Position numbers and translations under genes: made by a program. From the NCBI GenBank assembly GCA_014058105.1, contig JACGCM010000560.1:3782001-3846000 (forward strand): DNA of 64,000 bases. The letters are read 5' to 3'. The notes beneath the pieces are model-generated. The model did no database searches and had not been told where the DNA came from. It worked only from the letters and a program-made list of their open reading frames with translations. Positions 47,424 through 60,707 of the stretch are shown here, in pieces (positions within the stretch are counted from its first letter, which is position 1; the number at the start of each line of letters is the position of its first letter). Source of the DNA: Kingdonia uniflora. Lineage: Eukaryota > Streptophyta > Magnoliopsida > Ranunculales > Circaeasteraceae.

Positions 47424-49169
47424 GACCAAATTTGAGAAAACCCCTCCCAGCTCTACTCCAGCACTGCTCCACAAAGTAATACCTCTTCAACAAGCCTGTC
47501 TCTTTGGCTCTCTACTCTCTCCTTTCTCTTATTCAAATAAACACATCCTGTTTCCTGATAATCCTCATCACTCTCTTCATAAAAAACAAACATTCGACCC
47601 TTTTCAAAAGTTATTTCATCTCAGCTAAAGAAAAAATGGCTTATTCAACTCTTGATAGCTCCCAGATGATTTTTTTTAGAACATCCTAGTGGACGACTAC
47701 GACGCAACCAACAATAGAAGGTAAACTACTCCAAATTTGATCTTATAGAGTTATCATTTGCCAAAATAGTTGATTCATGATGCTAATTGCAAGCGCAACA
47801 TTTGAAATTCTATAAATTTGGGGGTTACATTTTATCCATGAATTTTGAAATACCCCTTAAAATTTCGAAATACCCCCGACACTCCCACTCCTAAATCTCT
47901 GGCTCCGCCCCTGCTCATATTTATTTGTAGACCAATTTGACATTGACCCCATATTCACTTAAACTAGCGATAGACCCCATTCTGGCCTGATAGACCAGTC
48001 AAGCCCTGTTAACTTCGTTTGGTTAAATTCAAAATTTTAACAACCTAAGCATACCCTTTTGCATTGAAATACTTCTAGCATAATTTTTTCTGAAACATAC
48101 TCCACAATCAGCTGTTCATATATGACAGTTGAGTTTCATAGGTACCGTTGTACGAAAAGAATCAATTTCCTCTCCTACCTTCTTTCTTACCTTACACTCT
48201 TGTCCTCCTCCCACTCCTTCTCACCCTCACCTTTGATGATCACCGTGTTCTCCTCAGCAGACATCTTTACATTCTCCTTGTCTAATCCCGACATGTCGGT
48301 ACGGAAATGGAGTCCATCTCCACTCTTCATTCACATCCATCCTCGACGCGCTGCAGAAGTCGAAGCAGGGATCCTCCTTGAGAGAGTACTGGGTCGATAT
48401 CCATGAATTGGTTCATCATGTTTAACTCCTTGAATAGAATGAATCAAACACCCCTGTAAACAGCAACAACAACAACAACAACAAGAAAAATAGAGCAAAA
48501 ATAGGGGAAGAAAAATTAGTAATGTTGAGAGATAACGAGGGGTATTAGAGAGATGGGGTATCAAGGAATGAGATAACACCTATAAAAGGAGAAGGGGATT
48601 GGATTATAGTAGCGGCTATGAGTTTGTCCCGTCGACGATGATCAATGTCGAGGTTGCTTTCATCGTCGGTGGTATAGTCACGTATTTGGGTGTTGGTGTT
48701 GATTCGTCGGTTGGTGGTTGAAGGAGTAGCTAGTATAGTGGTGGTTGATCAGAGGAGGTTGTTGTGGAGGTTGGAAGTGAAGAAATAATGATGAAGCCAT
48801 AAAAAAGGAGATTGTTGAGAGAGAAAACTTGATTGATTATAGAGAGAGAAACTATGATTTTTATGTATTAAAAAGATCACAGCCATGGTTGAACCGACGG
48901 TTGCGAGGCAATAGTTTTAAACCATAAGATCAATGCTTGGATGGTTGACACGTGTTGCAACTTGTTACAAATCATCTCATAATTTTTTTAAGTATTTTTT
49001 GTATATAATGGGTACAAGTATATTTTTGCCGAGTCAATCGTAGTCAACGCCAGTCAACATAAGTTTGAAGTTTGACTCTCGCAAAAATGGGGGTATCACT
49101 AATTTAAGTGAATAAGAGGGTCAATGCCAAATTGATGTACAAATATGAGGGGTTTTCTCAAATTTGCTC
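47424..49169. mobile_element. Non-autonomous MULE in SABATH exon 2
   Basis: Terminal inverted repeats of 23 bp, GA(C/G)CAAATTTGAGAAAACCCC plus TC, lie at 47424-47446 and 49147-49169. The flanking 9-bp direct repeats GATATAAAA (47415-47423 and 49170-49178) are the classic Mutator footprint. The inverted similarity continues inward on the right (49040-49146), and its left partner resumes at about 47912-48010, so some 465 bp was later inserted in the left arm. No transposase. The interior has short frames only, a (CAA)n run near 48463 and a possible captured gene start (AAAAAATGGCTTATTCAACT at about 47630). Confidence 0.9.
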
Positions 49170-49574
49170 GATATAAAAGACGGTACGGAACTCGTTTCCC
49201 TTCCTTGTTTGCGTTTTTCATGAAATGATGCTAAATATTTGAAAACAGTGATGAAATCATTACCAGGGAGGCCATTAAGAACACTTGACACTGTTGTGGT
49301 GAACAATTTAGCTCGCGGCATATCACGTCTATAATGTTCATGATTTTGGAGACCACGAGCAAGGCGTTTGGACCCAAGGAACATCCAAAGTCTGCAATGC
49401 TGATTGTTGAAGGCAAGGTGGCAGTGTTATTATGGAGAGACATGACTGCTTCCTTCAGTATGGGATTGGTCATAGATATAAACTCCCCCTAACAAAATGT
49501 ATGTGAATGAAACTTCAAAATAACATAACAAAGAAACATTGGTTAATACACATCTCCAAGCCACCCGAATACAG

Positions 49575-49735
49575 CTTTTGACCAATTTGGTAATGGGAAG
49601 ATTGTAATTGCAGTCTGAAAAAACAAACCAAGAGTAGTACTTACGCCAATGAAAGTTGCCAAAACTTTACCAGTGGCCAAAACATTCCAACTTACTTCCG
49701 AAATTAATGTGATCATATAATTAGATGATGTAAGT
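49575..49735. repeat. Left copy of an intronic duplication flanking the Copia composite
   Basis: CTTACGCCAATGAAAGT.GCC and GTGGCCAAAACATTCCAACT occur here and again at 60908-61060, in the same orientation. The unit is about 150 bp and belongs to SABATH intron 1. Confidence 0.85.
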
Positions 49736-49909
49736 TAATAACTATTAGATAACATATTACTAACAACTGTAACTTACTTAAGCCAATTGTCACAACTGTA
49801 AACAGCTGTAAACTGTCTCTAACAGACTCCGTAATAAATAGCTCTCTTCTTTGAGCTTGAGCACCAGGGAAAATAAATTTATGCTTCTCTTTTCCTCTAT
49901 ACTCTATCA
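49736..49909 (+). repeat. 5' LTR of the intron-1 Copia (~174 bp)
   Basis: Starts around TAATAACTATTAGATAACAT and ends CTCTATCA before the primer site. Short for a Copia LTR. Confidence 0.8.
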
Positions 49910-50029
49910 TGGTATCAGAGTGATCTATTAAAAGATAAAATCGATCCAAAACACTAGTTTTTTTTTCTCTCTTTGAAGATCAAGTCTTAATGAAAACTTC
50001 ATCAATCATCATCAATCGAGGTCTTATAT

Positions 50030-52199
50030 AGGTCTCTAATGGAAAATCTAACCTCCTCAAACTTGCAATTGCAACTCAAACCTTCCCCAATCTAACAATA
50101 GTGATCAACAACATTACTAAATTGGTTCTAATAAAGCTTACCAAGGATAATTACATCTCGTAGAAGTCGTTGTAGCTCCCAATCATTCACAGTTTCAATC
50201 TACTAGATCTAATCAATGGATCAAATGAATCTTACTAGAATTTGTCACCACAATTGATGAATTAGGGTATTATGTACTGAATTCCAACCCTAAATACTTA
50301 GAATACATGAAACAAGATCAATCCTTGTTAATTTGGTTAAATGCTACTCTCTATGAGGGTCTTCTACCATATGTATTGAGAACTACTTTGGCGCATTTTG
50401 GAGAGGAAATTCTCTTCCATCTCAAGGTCCCATGTGATGCAACTCAAATCGAGACTGCAATCTCTCAAGAAGAATAGTGACTCAATCACTGATTATCTAA
50501 ACAACATCAAACAACTTGTTAACAATCTTCCTGCCTCTTGATCCATCACTGATGATAAAGGTGCTGTTTTTCACATCTTGAATGGTTTACCAGCTGAATT
50601 TAATGCTTTCTCCACTTCAATCTAGGTTAGATCAGCACCTATCACCACATATGATCTACATGGTCTTCTTCTTAGTGAAGAGTTATCTTTGGAAACAAGA
50701 AACAAGCTCAACATTCACAATGTTTCTTCAGCACACCAACTGCTCAATAAAATGTCAACTTCAGAAATTTTCAAAGTGACAGAGGCAGAGGAGGAAGATT
50801 TGGAAGAGGGTCATCAAGAACCTACAATCAAGGCCATTCTACAAGTCAGATTGACACAGCCAGCTACTCCAGACCTCAAGATTTAACAAATGGTGATTAT
50901 TCAAGAAATTATAACAATAATAGGTATCCAATCAATATTACAGTGGTGAGTCAAGCAACAACTTTCAACAAAGGCCACAGTGTCAGATCTATAACAAAGT
51001 TGGATATTCTACAATTGCCTGCAATAAAAGAATGAACTATGCCTTTCAAGGCAGGATTCCTCCTTCTTGGTTAACAAAATTGGGGGCAAACAGGAGGAAT
51101 TTTAACATTGAGCCATAAACCTCAAATTGGTATGTAGGCACAGAAGCATCTTATCACATGACTACTAATATCAGCCATCTCCATAAGCATTATGATTATG
51201 ATGGAACATGCACAATTTTAGTGGGTAATGGACAAGGTTTGCACATCTCTTGTACAAGATCATCTTTGGTACACACTACTAATTGTAGTTTTCAACTTCA
51301 CAATATTCTTCATGTCCCCCATATAGCTCACAATCTCTTATCCATTTACAAGTTTGTTAATGACAACAACTGCTCATTGACTTTTGCCTATAATTTTTTT
51401 TATATCAAGGACAACAACTCAGGGAGGACTTTTTCCAAAGACATCATGAAAATGGCCTCTACCATCTTCTATTATAGTTACACTCAAAAACCACAAAGCT
51501 TAAAAGCTTTCCCACTGCCTTCATTGGACTAAAATCTTCACCGACCATCTGCCATCAAAGACTAGGTCACCCCTCTTCTTTTGTTTTTCAAGTTGCTCTT
51601 ACTCAAAATAAATTGCCTATTGCTAGTTCAATAAAATCTTTGCTTTTTTTGTAACTCATGCCAATGTGCTAAAAGTAATAAATTAACTTTTAATCGATCT
51701 CAATCAAAGTCTGTAGCTCCTTTACACATTGTTCATATTGATTTGTTGGGTCCTTCCCCACAAATATCTATCTCAAGTTTAAGATATTATGCTAGTTTTG
51801 TGGATGACTATTCTAAGTATTGTTGGATATATCCTTTATATACAAAATCAGAAGTCTATAGTACCTTTATCACTTTCGAGACTAATGTAGAATATCAATT
51901 AGACAGAAAGATCAAAACCTTAGATCATATACAGGGGGTAAATTCACAAGCACTGTCTTCAATTTTTTTCCCCTTAAATCATGGTATATATAATCAATTT
52001 TCTTGTCCTCATACTCTTTAAAAGAATTGTATAGTTGAAAGAAAACGTAGACATCTAGTAGATCTCAACAAAACCTTATTTTCACAAAGCAACATCCCTC
52101 TCACATATTGGGTATAAGTCTTCAACACTTCTATATTTCTTATCAATAGACTACCACCAAAATCACTCAATAATATATCTCCTTGGCAAAAGCACTTTC
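50030..52199 (+). pseudogene. Copia gag, protease and integrase (first part)
   Basis: Gag words GLPAEFNAFSTSI and LLSEELSLETRNKLNI occur at 50.58-50.7 kb. The protease region at 51.13-51.5 kb has TEASYHMTTNIS, where the catalytic Asp-Thr/Ser-Gly is lost, and LHNILHVPHIAHNLLS. Integrase includes YYASFVDDYSKYCWIYPLYTKSE (51.78 kb, part) and runs to the insertion at 52199. Stops and frameshifts are frequent. Confidence 0.8.
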
Positions 52200-53299
52200 A
52201 GAAATAACTAGTTGCCTTGAGACTAACCAATTACGATTGTTTTAGGTCTAAATCGATAGGTCATAAATCCTCTGAATTAATGGTCAAAGCTTAACCTAGT
52301 TCAAGTCGATATGATTATCAAATATCAAGCAAGCAATGGAAATTAAAGACAAAGCAAAGATTTTTAACCCTGTGGGAAACCTTTCTCAGGAGAAAAATCC
52401 ACAGGTCGCTGTCGAATCACCCGACAGCTAAACAATCCAATATTAAAATCAAAAGTACAAGTATTCAATTTCTTAGAGACTCGATAAGCACATCCCGTGG
52501 TTACCTCTCTTCTAATTGAACTCCTCCAAATCAATTCGCGTTCTCGCAATGCCTCGCTCTAATCTCACGTCAAAGCTCATAATCTTGAATCGCTTAAGTT
52601 CTTCAATGCATGAATTAGGTTTCTTGATCAATTGATTGATACAAGATTTGAGTGATTTGATTCCCTCTTAAATTACTCAAAGATCGATCTCTCTTCACTC
52701 TAAAAAGCAAACCCTCAAAAAAATAGGTTTTCAAGAAGTAAGTATTTGAAAAAGTCAAGTATGTCTTAAATAGGAAAATAGAAAACATGGGCTCTGTTTG
52801 AATAAAAATCATTATATTCGAACAAAAGTCTATCTGGTGAAGGTTATTCGAACAACAGTTATTCTATTCGAATAGAGAAGTAGCTGCTTAAAGTTATTTG
52901 AACAATAGGTATTCTATTCGAATAGGGAAGTAACTGCTGAAAGTTATTTGAACAGCAAACAGTCTATTCGAATATAAATGCAACTGTTAAAAGTTATTCA
53001 AGCAGAAGTAATTCTATTCGAATACAATTCTATCTGTTGCAACATATTCAAATAACATTAAAGGTTATTCGAATAAACCTTCTGTTTTCTGTAAATAAAC
53101 ATTCTTATTACTTTTTCTTACTCTGTAAAATATAGAGGCTTGACATTTTAGAACAAAGAGTTAGAAACTCACTTACCTATTCAATGTCAGTTCAGCTGTA
53201 GTCGCTCAAGGTGCAATCTCTGACGACGAGTAACCACGAGTTTGTGTTGACATTTAAACTAGACAGGGAATGAAACAAATTCCAAATATGGATGTTTTA
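52200..53299 (-). repeat. 3' LTR of the SIRE-like element (1.1 kb)
   Basis: Co-linear with 57325-58436. Contains a ~45-bp tandem array built on TATTCTATTCGAATAGAGAAGT at about 52790-53080. Confidence 0.9.
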
Positions 53300-55290
53300 A
53301 TCTCCCCATTTGGTTCATTTCGTGTCAAAGCCAGAACTAACTATAGGAAATAAAAATACAACTCGGCGGTCTGACTCAATCACTGAATATCCATACTCAA
53401 AGTTTCACTTTCATCTTATAACATATATTCTGGAATCCCTGCACACTAAACAAGATACATCACGTAACTGTTCAAATTAAAATAAGGGATCCAGAACAAA
53501 GAGCATAACTTACCTAACTTACCTGTCAGGAACAAAGAACATAACTTACCTGACTTACCTGTTAGGATCATCTCTTCCCCTTTTTGGCATAGATGACCAA
53601 AGGGTAAATAGCCCATAAGAGGATAAACAGACCAGTAGATCAAAGTGTAATTAGGAAAAATAATAAAAACACAAATATCCGAAAATAAAATCCATCTCCC
53701 CCTCAAAATAATTGTAACCCCCGTAAAATGAGAGAAAATGAAAAACACACATGGGGAGTGCCTCTGAAATAAGTAAGCACAAGAAGACAACACTCTCCCT
53801 AAACACACGGCATGATAAAAAGACAATGAATATAAAATATCCTATAAAGACCAAGACATTGCCAAAGTTTTATATAACAATCACTAAATAAATTACTTGG
53901 TGTGTGTGAGTTCATAGTCAAAGAGTTACGCAGTTTTCAACGTATTACTCAGCCCCAGTTAGAATACTATATTAGAAAGTTGTTTCAACTTAGGCCTCTC
54001 ATGGTGGTCACTCAAAATCACTGAGAATTGACTAGCAAACGCTGTGTGAAATATGAATATGAGTATGTAAATAGAAAAATTCAAATTTCATCAAATAAAT
54101 GACGTACTATAAATTAAAAGATCTCACAGATAGAAAATCAATTGTAATAGATGGTGTCAAGTTAACTAACATAGAATCCCTATCTCTCATCTCCACTAAA
54201 CTGACTATGCTAAACTCAAGATTAAACAGGTCTTAAAAAGGTTATAATATAGGCAAGGTAAGGGACATGACGGATTGGGTATTTTGCTGGCATTCTGAGA
54301 CTAACAGTTATACTAACTCCCCATCTTATGAAGTACACATGGAATAGAACACTTTTTCCCCTTCTTCATTTTGACCTCACCTTCTTTCATTAATTTCTTT
54401 AGTGAGTAACAATTACTGATATTTCTTCATTTTGGGTTCACATCTCTTTATTATTTTCATGCAACGAGTACAAATAGACTATGATGTACCATAAAATCAT
54501 TGGAAAAACTCTCTTTTTATATCCATCTCCACCACTAAAAGTACATTGGGAATACAAACTCTATTCTCATATTCATCTTTCTCCCAAAAATCACTTCCCT
54601 CTTTTTTTTTTCTTTTCCATTTTTTTTTCACTGAAAAGTCTAAGAACAAACGGATAAACTAGTAAAGGATTTGGGTAGAAAAACGAACAACATATTTTAA
54701 GGCATAAAGGGCTGCAAGCGGATAAAATTTTGGGTAAGCACAGACGAAGGCCAAAAGGTGTAACAATAAAATGCCTATTTTCATATCTTCGGTCTCACAT
54801 AGTATCTTTTTTGTCTCGAATCAAGTATAGGGACAGTTCTATTAGACTAACTTGAACTTGGAGTTACCATCGACAATTGATTATAAAAATGAGATCGATA
54901 AAGAAAATGCTAAATCTGGAAAGAATTTATGCAAGAACACTTGAAGATTGTAAAAAGGCTAGATCCTCATATAGCATTAGGTACAAAGTCTCTACAGTTA
55001 TCCTCATGTGGTTCTAGTCACGATGAGCTTTTACTTTAAATAAGAGAATCAATGACTATTGTAAAATGTGATTTTACCAAATAATTATCCCATGAAAGAA
55101 GATAACACAAAAGCAAAGTCCAAGTCTAGCAATAATATTCTACATACAAACGCTCCTAAAGTGCAAATAAAAACAAAACGATACCCTAATGCCTAAAAGA
55201 AATAAAAGCAAAAAAAACAAACAAAATAAATAAATAAACTGAGACAGGGTAAAAAACGTACCTAATCAATAGAGTATACCTTAACCCTTC
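53300..55290 (-). other. Non-coding interior of the SIRE-like element
   Basis: It is co-linear with 62230-64000 of the next family member, including ACACTAAACAAGATACAT, ACTTACCT(A/G)ACTTACCT, TTGGTGTGTGTG and CTCCACAGTTATCCTCA in variant form. A ~45-bp tandem duplication lies at 53500-53570. No frame of pol type. Conservation between two copies shows that the pol-less structure is a family feature. Confidence 0.7.
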
Positions 55291-55299
55291 TCAGTTTTG

Positions 55300-57170
55300 A
55301 TTTATTACTTTATTTGTAGCGACAAGTCATCCTTGCACATCCAAACTGCCCGAATCACTTTTTGAGGTGATGTTTTTGGAGAAACCCACCTACTCAAGTT
55401 CTCACTTTTCACATTTGAAACATTCACATATGACTTATATATATATATATCCATTGAAAGGGCGAGCATATGGCTGATAGGGTTCAACAAATCTATAATA
55501 AGATGCAATATGACCCTTTTGACCACATATACTATAATAATAAATATGATAGTAAGATACCCGTTTGGAGTGATTATGAGTAGTATAAATCATGTAATGT
55601 TCAGGTACCGAGGTAGACGCAGTTGCTTTCACACACTTTATGATTTGATGAGTCTTAGATTTAGGAAAATGTTCCTCATATCCTAGACCCCTTTTATCAC
55701 TATCCGTCTTTCCCATACATAACATTTTATCAATGTTCTTGGCCCCATGACTAAACTTCTCAAGTTTCTGCTCAGATAAAACTACATCAAGCTTGGCCGA
55801 ACTAAGTTCGTCCAAAGTTGATTTCATTTTATCTTTCGCATCATTAACTTCTTTTTCTAAAGAAACAACTTTATCATGAAGGCCAAGATTCTCATTCTCA
55901 TGAACCTCTATCTCGTGACTTGTATTCTCAGTTTTGTCTTGAAGTTTGCACTTAAGTGTATTAACTTGTTTTTTTAAGACTTTGTTAAGTTTACCGAGTT
56001 TCATACACTTGGTGAGAGTCTGAGCATACAAGTCCTCTAGATTTAGGTCTTCAAACTCATTATGTTCTTGATCACTCTGTTTTTCAACAGAATTTTCAAG
56101 AGCAAAAACGTCATAGTTATCATTATCACAATTTAAATTAACAGGATATACACAATATGGTCTATTTTCAACTATTTGGGGATTACTCTCATTGTTATCA
56201 TGTTCATCATCACTTCATCCCAAGTAACACAGATATTCATAGCTTTATGAGTTGCTCCAAATTTCTTATTAGGACAGCTATGGGCATAATGACCAAGCTT
56301 ATGACACTTATAACATTCAATTTGACTTAGGCTAGTGTCAAGGTTGGTCTGCCAGTTATTCACTTTATGTTGATCATGAGTTCGCGACTTATGATTCACC
56401 GATTGCCCTTGTTTTGGAAATTGGCATTGTTTCACCAGGTTTTTAAGCTGGTGACTTATCGAAGCAATCTGTGAATCCATATCGGACCCATTATCATTAT
56501 CAGAATCAGACGAATTATCAGCTTCTATGGTACCCTTAAAAGAAAAAGAATAAGATGAAGACTTAAAAGCAATACTCTTGTTCTTTTTGGGGTTTTCCAT
56601 TTTAATCTCGAGTTTAAACGTTCATAATTTACCAGCTAATGTATCTGGTTTTATTTTCTTAAGATCCTGAGCTTTCTCTATAGAATCACGTTTGGATCTA
56701 AAGCTCTTAGGAAGGGATCTTAGAACCTTGTAAACTATTTGAACATCGGAGTACGTTGCTCCTAATGTGGCACTAGTGTTTACAATATCACTTAGTCTCG
56801 CATAAAACTTGTCAAAAGGTTCGTTTTCACTCATTCTTATATTTTCAAATTGCAAAGTAAGCATTTGAAGCTTACTTTCTTTGACTGTATCATCGCCTTT
56901 ATGAGTTCGAACTAAGATATCCCAAGCTTCTTTAGAAGTGGTACATGCAGAGATATGTCGAAACTCACTTTGACTCACAGCCGCAAAGATCGCATTGAGG
57001 CCTTTAGAATTATAACCAACAAAATTCTTTTTTTCTTTTGACCATTGGTTCCTAGGTTTAAAGACCTCTTTAGCACTCTCTGGTTGACCTTGCATCACAG
57101 TAGGGGGTGTCCATCCATCCTCAACAATAATCCATACATCTTCTCCAATTGATTGTAAGTAAGCAATCAT
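55300..57170 (-). pseudogene. SIRE-type gag with two zinc knuckles and coiled coil
   Basis: 57170-56622 encodes the gag core (AIFAAVSQSEFRHISACTTS, AWDILVRTHKGDDTVKESKL, FDKFYARLSDIVN). 56600-56172 has a polar linker and a zinc knuckle CYKCHKLGHYAHSCP. 56031-55435 is a heptad-rich coiled coil (LKKQVNTLKCKLQDKTE) and a second knuckle CGQKGHIASYY, missing its first and last Cys. 55526-55305 is the gag end (RAVWMCKDDL). The stretch stops where protease would start. Only a few frame changes separate the parts, so gag is the best kept frame of any element here. Two knuckles plus coiled coil are typical of SIRE/Maximus Copias. Confidence 0.85.
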
Positions 57171-57324
57171 TCAAACTTTCCAGTATGGGTATTCTTTACT
57201 ATCAAAGGCTGGAGGGCGATCTATAGGACCTCCAAACTTCTTGGAATTTATTATTCTCAAGCGAACTATCCGGGATCCACGTTTAGGCTATTAAACCTTA
57301 AAACGTGACTGCTCTGATACCAAT

Positions 57325-58436
57325 TGAAATAACTAGTCGCCTTGAGACTAACCAATTACAATTGTTTTAGGTCTAAATCGATAGGTCCTAAATCCTCTGA
57401 ATTAATGGTCAAAGCTTAACCTAGTTCAAGTCGATATGATTATTTAATGTTAAGCAAACAATGGAAATTAAAAACAAAGCAAAGATTTTTAACCTTGTGG
57501 GAAACCTTTCTCAGGAGAAAAACCCACAGGTAACTATCGAATCACCCGACAGCTAAACAATCCAATATTGAAATCAAAAGTAGAAGTATTTAATTACTTA
57601 CAGACTCGATAAACACATCCCGTGGTTACCTCTCTTCAAATTGAGCTCATCGCAATCAATTTCGCGTTCTCGCAATGCCTCGTTCCAATCTCACGTCAAA
57701 GCTCCTAATCTTGAATCGCTCAAGTTTTTCAATCCAGTTCTTCAATGCATGAATTAGGTTTCTTGATCAATTGATTGATATAAGATTTGAGTGATTTGAT
57801 TCTCTCTTAAATCACTCAAAGATCGATCTCTTTTCACTCTAAAAAGCAAGCCCTCAAAAAAATAGGTTTCAAGAAGTAAGTATTTGAAAAAGTCAAGTAT
57901 GTCTTAAATAGGAAAATAGAAAACACGGGCTCTGTTCGAATAGAAATCAATCTATTTGAGCAGAAGTCTATCTGGTGAAGGTTATTCTAATAACAATTAT
58001 TCTATTCGAACAGAGATGTTACTGCTTAAAGTTATTCGAACAACAGTTATTCTATTCGAACAGAGAAGTAACTATTGAAAGTTATTCGAACAACAAGCAG
58101 TCTATTCGAATATAAATGCAACTGTTGAAAGTTATTCAAACAGAAGTAATTCTATTCGAATAGAATTCTATCTGTTGCAACATATCAAACAACATTAAAG
58201 GTTATTCGAATAAACCTTCTGTTTTCTGTAAATAAACATTTTTATTACTTTTTCATACTCTGTAAAATATAGAGGCTTGAATTTTTAGAACAAAGAGTTA
58301 GAAACCCACTTATCTGTTCAGTGTCAATCCAGTTGTAGTCGCTCAAGGTACAATCTCTGACGACGAGTAACCACGAGATTGTGCTGACATCTAAACTAGA
58401 CACGGAATGAAACAAACTCCAAATATAGATGTTTCA
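57325..58436 (-). repeat. 5' LTR of the SIRE-like element (1.1 kb)
   Basis: Starts TGAAATAACTAG and ends GATGTTTCA (plus strand). It holds the same TATTCGAA tandem array at about 57935-58215. Confidence 0.9.
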
Positions 58437-58441
58437 CTTTC

Positions 58442-60700
58442 ATCACACACCTGGCTATTGTTTTGTCAAAGTGTAAGGTTATGCATGCTTCCCATGATTA
58501 AAGCCATATATAAGCCACAAACTTCAAGATAGAAGCAAACTCTGTATTGTTATAAGCTTAGTCAACATCAAAATGGTTACAGATCTCTAGACTTAGTCAC
58601 AAAAAGGGTGTGAAGAGTGTTTTCCTTTCAAATATTATCCAAACCAAACTACTTCATTACCTTCACAACCATCATATTCTTTACCATTCACATTCCCTCT
58701 ATGTTCATCCTTAAATTCAAATGTTCATTCTCTCTCAACCAAAGTCTAGCTATTTCACCAGATTTTCCACCTACCAATTCAGTTCCACCTATTGCTTCTA
58801 CTATTCCCTTTATTTTCTTTCCCATACCTATTACTTTGACAACAACATCCAATCAGTCTCCTACTATCCACACAGACTTACCAGCAGCTGCATTGACCTT
58901 TATACCTGCAGAGTCAACAACAATATATGTACTTGTATCTATACCAATTCATGCAAATGTCTTAGTCACTCAATTTACACATGCTTCTCTTTCCTCTCAG
59001 CCCTTATCATCATCTATAAGAACAGTTGCCCATAATAAACATCCCACAAGAGTATAGACCATACAAAATAGTCATACTATGTCGACTATATCAAAGAATG
59101 GTATCTATAAGCCAAAAGTACTGATGGCAACAAAACATCCCATCTTTCACATATCACTATTATGTACGAATGATGCTAAACATATCCCTGCATGCTCCTC
59201 ACAAGCCATCAAAGACAAAAATTATAGATAGAAGAATACAATGCATTCCAAAATACATGAACTTGGTCACTAGTTCCTTCATCTCCCAAACACCATATAG
59301 TTTGTTGTAAATAGAGCTTCAAAGTAAAATAACACTCAAATGGATCTATAGAAAGGTATAAAGCTAGATTGGTAGCCAAGAGGTATCATTAGCATGGAAT
59401 TAAGTTCATGGACCCCTTTTGTTCTGTAGTTAAACCAACAACAATTAGATTTGCGTTATCTATAGCTATTCAGTTTTATTGGGTTATTAAGCAGCTAGAT
59501 GTAAGTAATGCATTTCTCCATGGCCATCTAGAAGAAACATTGTTTATGACTCCGCCTCCTGGTTTCATCAATGCTGACTACCCAATACATGTGTATATAT
59601 TACACAAATTTCTCTATGGTCTTAAATAGGTACCTAGAGCTTGGTACGAGGAGTTTCTACATGGTCTACTAGCTCTAGGTTTCAATACCTGCCTCTCTGA
59701 TTCTTCATTGTTTATAAGACTCCCTGCAAGTACACTCATATTTATTCTAGTATATGTAAATGATATTATCATCACAAGAAATTCTCCACTTATTGCAACT
59801 CCTTCATCCAATAACTCAATACAAAGTTTGCAATAAAAGATCTGGGCAACTTGCATTATTTCTTGGGACTAGAAGTTCAAAGGAACTCAAAAAGCATCTG
59901 TATCTCTAAGAAAAACTACTCTCTAGAACTGCTTCAAAAAGGCTAACATGGATGGTGCCAAACCATGTACAACACCTGCCTCTACTATTAAATTGGATAC
60001 ATCCAATAGGGAACTTCTTCCCAACCCCACAGAAGATAGATCTCTTATGGGGGCTTTATAATATCTTACTTGGACAGGACTGGACTTGTGTTTTGCTGTC
60101 AGTCAAGTGTGTCAACACATGCATGTTCCAAGAATAACCCATCTCAATGCAGTGAAAAGATTACTAAGATTTCTTAAGGGGACTATCAACTTTGGCATCA
60201 TATTCAGCAAAGGCGTTTTCTCTCTTACAACATATTCTAATGCAAACTGGGCGAGTTGCCCCTATGACAGGAGATATTCAAGTGGTTATTGTACTTTCTT
60301 TGGTAACAATCTAATTTCCTAGAGTGCTAAGAAGTAGCCTACAGTTGCTAGATCATCAACTGAATCTAAGTATAGATCCTTGGCTCATACTGCTGCTAAT
60401 TTTTTTTTGATTTGCTCTCATCTTAAGGATCTCAAATTCCTTCTAACTGCTCCCCTTCTATTGTGGTGTGACAATATAAGTACGATTACTTTTGCTTCTA
60501 ATCCAGTGTTTCATGCTAGATCAAAGCACATTGAAGTTGATTATCACTATATAAGGGGACTGGTTCTACTTAAACTTCTTTGCATTAAGTATCTCTGTAC
60601 ACAAGACTAGGTGGTAGAAATTTTCACAAAGGGACTCTCAACAACCAGATTTCAGATGCTTCAATCCAAGTTGTCAGTTTGTTACTTTCTCTTCATCTTT
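58442..60700 (+). pseudogene. Copia integrase end, reverse transcriptase and RNase H
   Basis: The remainder of integrase (KPYISHKLQDRSKLCIV) is at 58.5 kb. A Ser/Thr/Pro-rich linker follows at 58617-59057, then SKNGIYKPKVLMATKHP at 59.09 kb. Reverse transcriptase spans 59.4-59.95 kb (KQLDVSNAFLHGHLEETLFM, and YVNDIIIT in place of YVDDI). RNase H is at 60.0-60.65 kb (SSGYCTFFGNNLIS, HARSKHIEVDYHYIR). Stops are scattered. The Asp to Asn change in YVDD would kill the polymerase. Confidence 0.85.
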
Positions 60701-60707
60701 AGGAGGT

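Larger units (their letters stand above)
52200..58436 (-). mobile_element. SIRE-like Copia element with gag but no pol, nested in the Copia integrase
   Basis: LTRs lie at 52200-53299 and 57325-58436, about 1.1 kb each. CTTTC flanks both sides (52195-52199 and 58437-58441). On the minus strand, TGGTATCAGAGC next to the right LTR is a perfect initiator-Met primer site, and AAATGGGGAGATT before the left LTR is the polypurine tract. Gag occupies 57170-55300. The remaining 2 kb to the 3' LTR is non-coding, and no protease, integrase or reverse transcriptase is present. Joining its flanks restores the host Copia integrase (GYACFP, then KPYISHKLQDRS). Confidence 0.9.

Noticed and set aside
48122..48579. 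Frames inside the exon-2 MULE as a captured gene
   Set aside because: Low-complexity Ser/Cys runs from (CAA)n and CT-rich DNA; no recognisable domain. Only the 47447-47912 insert was kept as a possible capture.
53446..53854. Hydrophobic minus-strand frame that could be envelope-like
   Set aside because: It is rich in Phe/Tyr/Ile from AT-rich DNA, and the co-linear region at 62.4-62.8 kb does not keep the frame.
42014..57340. TGGTATCAGAG-type words as tRNA gene parts
   Set aside because: They sit next to LTRs as primer-binding sites; no cloverleaf or T-loop sequence accompanies them. I identified no tRNA or rRNA gene in the window.
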